DNA from: Marchantia polymorpha subsp. ruderalis
Taxonomy: Eukaryota > Streptophyta > Marchantiopsida > Marchantiales > Marchantiaceae
Assembly: GCA_037833965.1 (NCBI GenBank)
Contig: AP031354.1
Location: forward strand, 18,516,001-18,580,000
Direction: 5' to 3'
Length of the DNA stretch: 64,000 nt
The notes beneath the pieces are model-generated. The model worked only from the letters and a program-made list of their open reading frames with translations. It was not told where the DNA came from and searched no databases. Of the stretch, positions 46,313 through 56,336 are shown piece by piece. Both the position numbers and the translations under genes were made by a program. Numbering within the stretch: the stretch's first letter is position 1; each line of letters opens with the position of its first letter.

Positions 46313-46330
46313 TCCCCGGCAGCGGCGCCA
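46313..46330 (-). promoter_or_regulatory. Primer-binding site, tRNA-Asp type
   Basis: On the - strand TGGCGCCGCTGCCGGGGA lies 22 bases inside the 5' LTR. It differs at one base from the complement of the 3' end of plant tRNA-Asp(GUC) as I know it (TGGCGCCGTTGCCGGGGA), which is matched exactly at 63929-63946. Confidence 0.88.
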
Positions 46331-47267
46331 AAAAGAAGTTGTCGGCTCCTTATGTAATAACCCACCAAAGGCTAAAACTGCAGTATGGTGGTAAAAAGAT
46401 CGAACCCACAGGGACAGAGGCAACACACAGAGTAAAAGTGTCACATTTAACAGACTTTTGGTAGAGTTTGAATTCTAGGCGACTGTCACTCCCAGAAATA
46501 CTGCAGTGCTCGACTCGGAGGCTCGACTCGGAGGAGGATCTCAACTCGGAGGATGCTCGGAGGATGCACGGTACAGCTTGGTCACTCAACACACACACAC
46601 ACACCTGAAACTGGCAAAAAGCACAACTCGGAGGTCGGTCAGGACCTCCGCTTCGGATTTCAGGAGGAAAGTGTCTCGCAAGTTCACTCAGAGGTTCTGC
46701 AGGAAGTGCCTCCCACTCCGGCTTTTACTGCCCTTCCGCCAGGAACTAGCGGGGGTACCCGGACTGGACTTCTCACTTCGGAACGAAGCCTCTACGTACG
46801 CCGTGGACGTCACCCTCGACTATCACACAAAACGCAGGGAGTGCAGACCCGACTGAGAACTTACTGAAAACACGATCCAGTAACACACACACAACCTGAA
46901 TTACAAACCAAGGTTTACACGAAGTAATGAAACTTCACATTGGCATTCAGGGGAAACTTCCCGTAGGAGTACAATCAGGATATGTCACTCGAAGGAGTAA
47001 GGGGGAACTGTTCAAGTCTCTAACTCGCAGCCGGCTCTGAGTATCAGAAATCACCCGCAGGTGCAGATCCGCACTACTCAAGTCTCTAACCGGGTGCGAG
47101 CTCTGAACATTCAGCCGAAGGCCTTCAACTACAACATACGGTAACTTCGCTATGCTGCAGCTTCTCTACGTGGTGCCAGGACCAAAATGCACAAACACGC
47201 CAAGAAAGTGAGTTCCTGATCTGCACTTCCGAAACTGGAAGAGTCCCAAGGCAAAACGCCTTGATCT

Positions 47268-47275
47268 ACTTTATA
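47268..47275 (-). promoter_or_regulatory. TATA box, 5' LTR
   Basis: TATAAAGT on the - strand; as the 5' LTR box it should drive the full-length genomic RNA. Confidence 0.55.
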
Positions 47276-47308
47276 CCCTCAAAAGATCCTAACTAGCACT
47301 ACGCTATC

Positions 47309-49864
47309 CTATCTACCACTCGCAGCATCTGCGCGAAACCAAACTACTCTACTGCACTCAGCAGATCCGGTGCTGCGCCTCCTGCGCGCCGGACTGCTCC
47401 GCGTACTATCTCTACCCTGCCAGTCTTCCGACCGGCTGCGTAACCCCAGGCGTCGGAGCGCTGCAGTGACTTCCGACTGCAAGTGCGCCATAGTGTCGCG
47501 CGCACCCGACAGAAAAGTTTCTAATTTCCTTGCCACTCGCCGCCGACTCCGACTGTCACCTTCCGTCAATGCCGCCGCCCGAAGCTCGAACTCCCGGAGT
47601 GTAACCCTCTCTTGAGCTGCCACCTCCCAATGGGTGTATCCGTTTAGACAACGAGTCACCCGTGCCGCCAACTCTTCTCGTGCCCTGCAGCTGCTCTCCA
47701 CCTCTGCCAGCTGCATTTCTAAATCCGCACGTTGTGCCCTCAAATCCGAGCACTCGGTTTGCAAGCTGCACAACAACTCCTCATCCTCCTTGCGGGCTCG
47801 TTGACTTTCCTCTAAGGCGCGCGTCTGGCGCGCAAGCTCGGCTGCTAGGACTTCGTTCTGTCTCCGCTCCTCCTGCAGTTCCGACTCGATCCTTGCCCGT
47901 ATTAGTTCGGCCTCCGCCTGACTCTTCGTCGCCGCATCCTCCTTCTGCTGCTGCAAGGCTTGGTACAGCTTCTGGGTGACCGCCAGGTGTTGTCGGAGGG
48001 CGGTGTTCCTATCCACATATACTCCGCATCTAGAGGCCCACCTTGCCACCTTGCTCCTCGTCCTTCGCCTGATTGTCTCCACATAAGACTGCGGTTTTAA
48101 GGCACTTCCGTATTTGGATGTCTTGCGATCCAGATATCGCAGGAGTGGAACTATCTGTTCGCACAGCACCCCTGTTGGCGTTTTCTGCACTGACTCCTCT
48201 TCTTGCTCTTCCGAGCTCGTATCATCCTCAGTCGCGAGGATTTCAGTCGCCACCGAATCCCTTGGCGACTCCCTGGAACTGTGGCGCGCAGCAGCTTCTG
48301 CTGCGACTGCTGCTCCACTGCCTGCTAAAATATCCAGGGCAGTGGGAGATCCCACTGCTTGAGCCCCTGTTCCGGCTCGATCTTCGGTTTGTGAAGGGGT
48401 CGACGCCGCAGTGACTTTTGTCGCTCTTGCACCGCCCGCTTCTGCTGCCTGTCCTTCCGGCACAATCTGCGCGGAAGGTGTCCTTGCTGAAGGTGCGTCC
48501 GCCGAAGGCGTCCGCACACTGGTCGTTGGCTCCATCCGTCTCGCAGTCGGCGAATCCGGCTGACTCTCTGTTGTCCGACTCGCAGTCGGCCGGCCAGCAG
48601 TTGTCCGACTGGGAGTCGGATACACCCTGCGCGTCTTGACTCCACTTGGCCTACTTGTTGGTGGCGTTCTTCCAGAAGTGCCTTCCGCCGAAGACGACCC
48701 TCTGAGGATTGTTGGCTCGTCAGCCAAACTCTCTTCCGCCTCCGGCCTGCTGTCCGGTTCAACGCGCCGTTCAGTTGGCCTTCCTTCCGTCTGTCGACCT
48801 TCAGTCATCCGACTCGCAGTCGGCCGGCTGTCAGTCCGTCCATCTCCTCCCGAAGGCCGTGGTGCCTTCTGTGCAGAGGTTTCTGCCGTCTTCCCTAGAA
48901 CCTGAGTGATTATCTCTTCCTGTGTGAGATTCCGCCGGGTCGGAGTTCGCCTGGTCTCCTCAGTAACAGTTGGCATTCTGCGTGCCCTCTGTTTTGGTCG
49001 ACTATGAGGCTCGGGGGTGGGCCGACCACGAGTCGGCGCAGCTGGTACTTCCGGCTGCCTGTCCTCAGGTCTCTCATCCCACTTCCGCTTGCGCGGAATG
49101 CGCTCACTTCGACGTTCTTCTGCTGCTCTGGCTGGAGCCGGAGCCGGAGGCGTACTGGCAAGTTCCTCGTCCGGATCCGTGTCTACTTCGGCCTCCCTCG
49201 AATATCTACCTGGATAAGACCGGCTCAGCTGCGGAAACCGAGTTTTCTCAGCATTCGTCAAACATCCCATCGCCCGGTAAAACACGATTAAGTAAGGCGA
49301 TAGATGATTGAGCGTTCCTCCCCTCTCTTCTTGCGCATGTTGGCGCGTCACCTTCCACAGAAGTCGTGCCCAATGCACCGGAGCTCCTGACAACACTAGC
49401 TCCACGAACTCTACCTGCCAACCATGCATGTAAGCGGTCTTGGTCGGCTGCAATATCTGCAGCAATGCTGTCGCGACATTTCTCCGCAATCGATCCTTGT
49501 AATCCCGAGTCCGGAAACCGTTCTTGGGATGTCTAGCCACCTTGAAGAGCTCATTGTAAGAGACTTCTTCCTCTTGGGACACTTTCACGCTGTCGGCCTC
49601 GAAGAGGAGATCCCCTTCCTCGCCGGCACACCTGCCCAACACCTGCGCCCAATTGCCAATTTCCCATCTCTCTGGGTGTGGGCGAAATCCGCGAGAAGGC
49701 TTGTGTCTCTCTTGCAGATACTCGCGCACCATCTCCGGACACGTCCAATTCCACCCCCATAGGAGAAAATCGAGCTTCAACCTCAACAGCACATCTTGAA
49801 ATGCGCGTAGACCGATCTGCGGCACCCTGAGTGGAGACACTCGCAGCTGGGGAACCTTCGACAT
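47309..49864 (-). CDS. LTR-encoded coiled-coil protein (851 aa), 5' LTR copy
   Basis: Identical in translation to the gene at 36642-39197. Its start is the ATG at 49862-49864. In this copy the gene lies upstream of the TATA box that should start genomic RNA, so it can be expressed only from a promoter further upstream in U3 or from a flanking host promoter. The 3' LTR copy would also sit inside the genomic RNA, downstream of pol. Each reverse-transcription cycle regenerates this copy from the 3' one, which keeps the two identical. Domains are as described for the 3' copy. Confidence 0.88.
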   Translation of the reverse strand: MSKVPQLRVSPLRVPQIGLRAFQDVLLRLKLDFLLWGWNWTCPEMVREYLQERHKPSRGFRPHPERWEIGNWAQVLGRCAGEEGDLLFEADSVKVSQEEEVSYNELFKVARHPKNGFRTRDYKDRLRRNVATALLQILQPTKTAYMHGWQVEFVELVLSGAPVHWARLLWKVTRQHAQEERGGTLNHLSPYLIVFYRAMGCLTNAEKTRFPQLSRSYPGRYSREAEVDTDPDEELASTPPAPAPARAAEERRSERIPRKRKWDERPEDRQPEVPAAPTRGRPTPEPHSRPKQRARRMPTVTEETRRTPTRRNLTQEEIITQVLGKTAETSAQKAPRPSGGDGRTDSRPTASRMTEGRQTEGRPTERRVEPDSRPEAEESLADEPTILRGSSSAEGTSGRTPPTSRPSGVKTRRVYPTPSRTTAGRPTASRTTESQPDSPTARRMEPTTSVRTPSADAPSARTPSAQIVPEGQAAEAGGARATKVTAASTPSQTEDRAGTGAQAVGSPTALDILAGSGAAVAAEAAARHSSRESPRDSVATEILATEDDTSSEEQEEESVQKTPTGVLCEQIVPLLRYLDRKTSKYGSALKPQSYVETIRRRTRSKVARWASRCGVYVDRNTALRQHLAVTQKLYQALQQQKEDAATKSQAEAELIRARIESELQEERRQNEVLAAELARQTRALEESQRARKEDEELLCSLQTECSDLRAQRADLEMQLAEVESSCRAREELAARVTRCLNGYTHWEVAAQERVTLREFELRAAALTEGDSRSRRRVARKLETFLSGARDTMAHLQSEVTAALRRLGLRSRSEDWQGRDSTRSSPARRRRSTGSAECSRVVWFRADAASGR

Positions 49865-51225
49865 TGCGTTGCCTGCACACACACAAACGTTCTCCCTTTC
49901 GCTCGCTCTCTCACAATCGCCACTGCGCGTCGGCCACTCAAGCACTGACTGCTCACTCTCTCTACGCTCGTTCGAGATCGCTACTCCAATTCTTTCAAGG
50001 TCCGCCAAGATCCTTGCGCAACTCGTCTCCGCACTCTCTACTCTCACTGCAGGTCGCTCCGCCCTTGCGCGTAATCTTGGAACTGGAAATCGCAAAGTCA
50101 AGAATGAGAGAATGAGACTGGAGCGCAGTCTTTTCTTCTCCGATTTCAAGAACGTCCAACGTTCTTACTGGTTGCAACGTACGCAGCCGGCTATACGGCT
50201 TAACGGTTCGCCCTTTGCATGCGCGAATTCACGTCTCCGCATTGCGCGCATTCGCATGCTTAAACGTTGAATTCTCCCGCCGCCGCCACCTTCCGGACTC
50301 GAGTCCGCTGCAGGGTATACGTCGGCCCTGTTGTCTTTTCCTAACCCGCCCTTCTCCGGAGGCGTGTCGCCGCTGGTGCGTTCGTTATCCGTCGGCGCCT
50401 TGCTGGAGGCGCACATCCAGCCGGAGCGAATTACGCCGGCGCGCAGTCGTACCGCCTATTTTGTTCTTTATGCCTCGTCCGTTGCTGCCAGCGCATATCC
50501 GTCAGCGCAACTCATGCCAGCGCATCCGGCCGTCAGCGCCACGTCGGAGGCGTACATCCGACCGGCGCTTTCCTTCCATGAACAGCCGCCAAGGGCGCTT
50601 CCGACTCTGAGTTGGTTTCCTTCTGTGAGCGCGTGATTCCGCCGAAGGCGCATCGCCGAGGGCGTACGGGAATCCTTTCCGGCTGTGAACCCTAGCGCGA
50701 ACGGCGCATGTCCGGCTACGAGTTTTCCGACGCTCATAACTTCTCCATTCCTGATCCATCTCCGGCGCTCTTGGACTCGTTAGAACGAGCGTCCCGAGCT
50801 CTGTCTAATGCAACTTCCACCAACTGGATCTACCGTGTATCCCGATTGTTATGAAGGTTTTCCCTTTCCGCGCTAGCGGCGCTTCGCCGAAGGCGCACTC
50901 ATGGTCGGATGCCTTTAGAGGTCCGGGCCCTTCCCCTGACGTCTTTAGCACAACCTCCTCCTGAGGTGTCTGCGCCGGAAGCGTAGCTTCCTTATACGCT
51001 AGAGGCGCGTGAGTAGAGACACCTCAAAAAGGAGCTTTTGCCGAAGGCGCCGAAGACGTTGGCGTTGGTACATCCGACTACGTGATTCTTTGTGCCCTCG
51101 TGACGATCTCATCAATCCACTCTATTTAGCGTACCCTTCTCTAGCTACAAACACTGCTTTGGTACTAGTTTTCTAAAATTGTTTAAATTCTGCAAAAAAA
51201 ACAAAAAGCGTGTTACCACAAAGAG

Positions 51226-53100
51226 GCAAGAAATGGACAGACTGGACGGAGCCTGTTGACCGCGGTCAACGCCTTCGGCGCCAGCGCAGCAGCAAGGACG
51301 GCATTCGCCTACGCGTAGGCGAGCGCCTACGCACAGGCGGATGAAGTTCCGCGCCGGCGGAGATTCCGCCGGGGATTCCGCCTACGCAGAAGTGAGTTCA
51401 ACTTTTGTCTGATGCGCAGACGATCGCCTTCGGCGGAGGGGATTGCCGGAGGAGCGGTACAAACGAGTGTAGCGCGCAAGGCGAGAAATCCACCTTTGGC
51501 GCTGCGCACCCATGTCCGCGGCGTAGCACGCTAGCGGAGTTCAAATTTGCCAATTCGAGCGTGTGAGTTAAATCGGCGTCGGCAGAGCGTGAAGCCGCGC
51601 GTGAGAGTGGAGACCGTTTTAGCGCAGAGCCGGCGCGGCCATCAAGTGATTCGACCCTCACGACCGATAGCCGACCATGACCTTCGACCAGGAGACGGAG
51701 GGCGCCCCATTCTTGAATTCGCGATTTCATTTTCTAGTGTGAGCTGCGCTCGTCCACCTGCTAGCTGTTAAACATTCCAGACATCGCCGCGCGGAGGATT
51801 ACTTGTTGATTGAGAGAGAATTGAGTGCGCACGATTTGGAATTGAGTGAGATTAGAGTTTGCAGAGGGAGCAAGGAGCTCAAGCGGAGCAGAGAGAGAAC
51901 TAGCAAACAAGCTAATTTCAAGAACGCAATGTCGAAGCTAAACAGATTGCGGATGCTGCCGCTCCGGCTTCCACAGAACGGATTGCGTGCCTACGAGAAG
52001 CGGCTGATTGCAAGAAAACTCGATTTCTTGCTGTGGGGTTGGAATTACATTTGTGTAGACATGGTGCGCGAATGGCTGGAGCCACAGCGACCACCTACGC
52101 GCGGATTGCGTCCGCATGTCGATCGGTGGACCGTCCAAGATTGGGCGCAGGCATTGGGGAGGTGTGCCAGCATCGACGGGTACCTTCTCTTTGATAGTGA
52201 GAGCGTCAAGGTGTCGAAGCAAGACGAGGCGCAATTTGTGGAATTGTTCAAGCGGGAGAGGTCTACCAAGAATGGGTACAAGACCCGCGACTACAAAGAT
52301 CGCTTCCGCCGAACTTTAGCAGCGGCGCTGCTGCAATTGCTGCAGCCACACCGCACCTCCTACATCACCTTGTGGCAGGTTTCTTTTGTGGAGCTCATCT
52401 TGGAGGGAGCTCCAGTTCACTGAGCGAGCATCCTGCACAGAGTGATGCGACAGCACGCATTCGAGGAGAAGGGGGGAACTCTCAATCACCTCTCCCCTTT
52501 CTTGATCAATTTCTATCGGCAGAGGAATTGTTTGACCGCGGCGGAGCTCGCTCGCTTTCCGCCATTGTCCGTCGACCATCCCAGGAAGTATGTATGGGAT
52601 AACGAGGTCGACACCGATGCAGAGGATTCACCAGCTTCTACTCCGCCGACACGGAGGGACGAGGGAAGAAGCACACCCGCAGCAAGAGTGCCGCGGAAGC
52701 GTCGATGGAGAGAGGAGTCCGAGGAGGAGCAGCATCGAGAGCCCACTACTCCCATACGACAGCGGCCACTGCACGAAGTGTGCAGCCGGCCGAAGCAAAA
52801 GGCGCGCAGGCTTGTGTTACCAGCCAGCAGCGCGGACACGGCGACGATCGCCACGGAGAAGGGAAGTGCGTCGCCAGAGAGGATCGAGAGAGCGCGGACG
52901 TCCGCAGGAGCGGCGGACCACGCTACACCTCCGACGGACGAGAGGCGGCCTTCGGGCCAAGGGCCTCCGGAGTTACCACGTGCGATGCGGACGAATGTTC
53001 CGCCTACGCACAGGCGAGTTTCAGCAGAAAGTTCGCCTACGCACATGCGGCCGCCTACGCACAGGCAGGATTCACTCCCGTTACAACGCAGGAAGGGGAA
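51226..53100 (+). repeat. Split LTR, segment 2 of 4
   Basis: After the AAGAG duplication the older LTR resumes (GCAAGAAATGGACAG), with the U3 palindromes and the first part of its LTR gene. It is cut at 53100, inside ...AAGGGGAA, by the ORF-less solo LTR. Confidence 0.87.
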
Positions 53101-53913
53101 TGTGGTAACCCACTTTTTGTTTTTTATCGGAACTAAAACATTTTTGAATAGTAAGTACCGCGGCAGTAGCTGTAAATAGTAATCGGTACGCGAAACCAGA
53201 GGATCGAGGACAGTCAAGGGGTTTTGGGCTTAGGCCACAGTGGGACGCTTGGCACGGAACGGGCGGTTCATGCTGCAGGATCCGCTTCGAGCACCTTCGG
53301 CGGTTGATCACTCATAACTTTCTCAATTCGTAACGCCTTGAGATGCTTCGGGTCTTGTTGGAAAGAGCTCGCGACGCTCGTTCTAACGAGCCCAAGAACT
53401 TGTGAAACGGATGAGAGGTCACTGAGTTATGAGTGTCGGAAATTACTGATGGGGGGCCTTTGGCGGTAGAGCGACTTTGGCGGTACGCCTTCGGCGGAAG
53501 AACCGCCGGAAGATGCGCCTTGGGCGGTAGACGCCTTCGGGTCAACGCCTTCGGCGATACGGGAGAGTGCATTCGGCGGAAGAGTGAAACCCTCATAACT
53601 TTCTCAATGCGCAACGTCTCGACTTGGTTAGGGTCTCGTTGGAAAGAGCTCGACGCGTTGATTCTAACGAGCCTAAGAACGCCACGAACGGAGGAGAATT
53701 CCGGGAGTTATGAAGGTTGCAAGATACTCAGCTTTCCGCCTGCGCACCGGCGAAGAAAGTTTTGTCCTATGCGCGGACGAAGGAAGTTCGCCTGTGCACA
53801 GGTCACCTCCACACGTGCCGCCTGTGCACAGGCGCTTCGGCGTCGGCGGGAAATCCGCCTTGGGCCCTAGAAATGCGCCTTGTGAGGTAGAAAGTGTACG
53901 GCGCCTTCTGCGC

Positions 53914-54102
53914 CAGCTTAGCGCCGCGGACGGCCAGGTCATCGCAGCGGACGGACAGCTCAGCGCCGCAGACAGCCAGGTCATCGCCGCGGACGGACAG
54001 GTCAGCGTAGCGAACGGACAGCTCAGCGCCGCGGACGGCCAGGTCATCGCAGCGGACGGACAGCTCAGCGCCGCAGACAGCCAGGTCATCGCCGCGGACG
54101 GA
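53914..54102 (+). repeat. 21-bp minisatellite, nine units
   Basis: Nine imperfect 21-bp units alternate between two types, one starting CAGCTCAGCGCCGC and one starting CAGGTCATCGC; four-unit blocks recur, so it grew by higher-order duplication. In one frame each unit encodes a heptad of the form Q-[LV]-[SI]-A-A-D-[GS]. The surrounding frame has no convincing start, so I do not call a gene. Confidence 0.9.
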
Positions 54103-55226
54103 CTGTGGATAGGCGAACGCCTTCGGCGGAAGAGTAAAACCGACATTACTTTCTCAATTCTTAGCGGTTTGACTTGGTTCGGGTCTCGTTGGAAAGAACT
54201 CGACGAGCTGGTTCCAACGAGACCAAGATCTCTTGAAACGGATGAGGCATCACCGAGTTAGAAGCGGCGGAAGTTTCTGATATGGAGGGCCTTCGGTGCT
54301 AACATTTAGAGGGGCCTTCGGCGTTAACACTTAGAGAGGCGGCTTACGCCGCGGACGGACGCGGACGCATGTGCACAGGCGGGTTGCAAGTAGGCGGCCT
54401 GTGCACAGGCAGGCCTTCGGCGGAAGGGTAAAATTGACATAGTGTTTTCAATTCTTAATGGTTTGCGGTGGTTAGGGTCTCGTTCGAAAGAGCTCGCGAC
54501 GCTCGTTCCAACGAGCCCAAGAACGCCTGGGACGGATGGGAATTTAGGGATTTAGGACTATCGGAAGATACGTAGACGTTCTCCTTCGGCCCTAGATGTT
54601 CGCCTTCGGGGTTACGCTTCCGGGAATTACGCCTTCGGAGGTAGGGAGATCGACTTTTGTCCAATGCGCGAACGGACGCCTTCGACGGTTGCAGGCCTTC
54701 GGCGGAAGAGTAAAACAGTGATAACTTTCTCAATTCTTATCCGTTTGACTTGGTTAGGGGCTCGTTGGAAAGAGCACAACACGCTCGTTCCAACGAGCCC
54801 AAGAACGTTGCAAACGAAGCAGGGATCTGTGAGTTATGGGCGTCGGGGTGACTGTTAGAGATTGACAAGGTGTGGAAGTGCGTCTTTGGCGGTTGGACGC
54901 ATTCGGCGGTGCGCGGAAGGAGATTTCCTCCGGCGAGGATCGGGTGGTCATGAATGTAGAATGTTCAGGTGTGGCAGTGGCGGCCTGCGAGTAGGCGGCT
55001 TGCGTGTAGGACGCGTGGAACCCACAGTCCTCGGATTTTGGAGAAGGAATTTTGGCCTAGGTTCAGAGATCTTGCGGGGCCCATATCTTTGCGATGGACG
55101 GTCGGATGGATCTGAAATTTTGTGGGGCCGTTGATCTCGGCCGGCCACGCCTGCCTGCAAATTTTCCGCCTCAGATCTTGGGTGGGAAGGCACTGGCGGC
55201 TCTGTACAGTAGGCTTAGGATTCAGA

Positions 55227-55250
55227 TTTAGGGTTAGGGTTAGATTTAGG
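55227..55250 (+). other. Short telomere-like motif
   Basis: TTTAGGGTTAGGGTTAG followed by ATTTAGG: about three degenerate units of the plant telomere repeat, inside the unfamiliar segment of the ORF-less LTR. Too short to be a former telomere; it may be a telo-box promoter element or filler. Confidence 0.5.
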
Positions 55251-55352
55251 TTGTAAGTTAGAGGGGAAGGCAGCCGCCGACTCCTCAGGTGTAGGATCTG
55301 TTGCGGCTCGCACCATGGCAGTGCAGTGTAGTGTTAGTTAGGATTTAGAAGG

Positions 55353-55360
55353 TATAAAAT
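55353..55360 (+). promoter_or_regulatory. TATA box of the ORF-less LTR
   Basis: TATAAAAT in the same context as at 4277, followed by the CCAGGC/GCCTGG hairpin. The core promoter was kept although the LTR gene was lost. Confidence 0.55.
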
Positions 55361-56336
55361 AGTTCCAGGCGTTTTGCCTGGGGTTCTTTCCCATCCGAAG
55401 TGCAGATCAGGAACCCATTTCCTTTGCGTGTTTGTGTCCTTGAGTTCTGTCACCACGCACGAGGAGTTACAACTTAGCGTTCCGCATTTTGTAGCTGAAG
55501 GTCTTCGGCCGAATGTTCAGAGCTAGTACATTGGTTAGAGACTTGAGTAGTTCGGATCTGCACCTGCGGGTGACTGCCGATGCTCAGAGCCAGTGACTAG
55601 TTAGATACTTGAACAGTTTCGCCCCTACACCTTCTAGTGTTTCTTTCTGATTGTACTCCTTGGGATTTTTCCCCTGAATGCCAAAGTGAAGTTTTGCTAC
55701 TTCGTGTAAGCCTTGGTTGTAAATTCAGGTTACGCTGCAGCAGGTGCTTTGAGGGTAACCCCTGTAGTATTTCTGGGAATGACAAGTGCCTGAGAATTCA
55801 AACTCTTCAATAGACTGTTGTTGTGTTACTGGAATGTTTCACAGTGAGTCCTTCAGTGCGGACCTGTGTTCTCTGCGCGTTTTGTGAGTTGAGAGTGTTG
55901 TTCACCGCGTATGAGTGACTTCGATCCAAAGTAGAGGCAGTCCAAACCGGGTTTCCTACGCTAGCAGCAAGCTAGTGGAAGCGTTGTAAAAGCCGGAGTT
56001 GGAAGTCACTGCCCGCAGCTTTGCCGAGTGTGCTCGCGAGAGACTTTCCCCCTGAAATCTTGAAGTAGAGGTCCTAACGGATCTCTGGGTTGTGTTTCTG
56101 TAGTTTCAGGTGTGTATGTGTGTGTGTGTGTGTTACGCTGCACTGTGCAACCTCCGAGTGCGCTCCGAGTGGACACTTGTAGTATTTCTGGGAGTGACAG
56201 TTGCCTGAGAATTCAAACTCCTCAATAGTCTGTTAAAACGCGACACTTTGTACCCTGAGTGTTCCTCTGTCCCTGTGGGTTCGACCTTTCTACCACTATA
56301 TTGCAGTTTTAGCCTTTAGTGGGTTATTACAGGGAA

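Larger units (their letters stand above)
35686..51220 (-). mobile_element. Complete Ty3/gypsy-type retrotransposon with gene-bearing giant LTRs
   Basis: Total 15,535 bp. Two LTRs of 4868 bp each (35686-40553 and 46353-51220) appear identical wherever compared. Both have TG...CA ends, and the element is flanked by the 5-bp duplication AAGAG (35681-35685 and 51221-51225). Internal order on the - strand: primer-binding site, Gag-protease, leaky UAG, RT-RNase H-integrase, polypurine tract. The tRNA-Asp primer site, the EIFIDDFCVFG reverse transcriptase motif and the integrase end VNGWRLKKYHV point to the non-chromovirus (Athila/Tat-like) side of plant Ty3/gypsy; that placement is inference. There is no chromodomain and no envelope-like frame between pol and the LTR. 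All frames are intact, so it may be autonomous and recently active. It inserted into the U3 of an older family member. Confidence 0.96.
46353..51220 (-). repeat. 5' LTR of the complete element
   Basis: 4868 bp, same length as the 3' LTR and the same in all stretches compared, including every frame of the encoded gene. The lack of visible divergence implies a very recent insertion. Confidence 0.96.
53101..56331 (+). mobile_element. Short solo LTR lacking the LTR gene (3.2 kb)
   Basis: TGTGGTAACCC...GTTATTACA ends with a perfect 5-bp duplication GGGAA (53096-53100 and 56332-56336). U3 start, TATA box (55353) and U5 are those of the family. The whole LTR gene is absent. In its place are a 21-bp minisatellite (53914-54102), further palindrome-rich sequence, and about 350 bp (54960-55315) unlike the other LTRs. 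This is a non-coding derivative, inserted into the LTR gene of an older copy. Confidence 0.92.

Noticed and set aside
53710..54261. Frame of 183 codons over the minisatellite
   Set aside because: It lacks a credible ATG start, consists largely of the 21-bp repeat, and lies in the non-coding U3 part.
55227..55250. Interstitial telomere
   Set aside because: Only about three degenerate TTTAGGG units; far too short for a chromosome-end relic.
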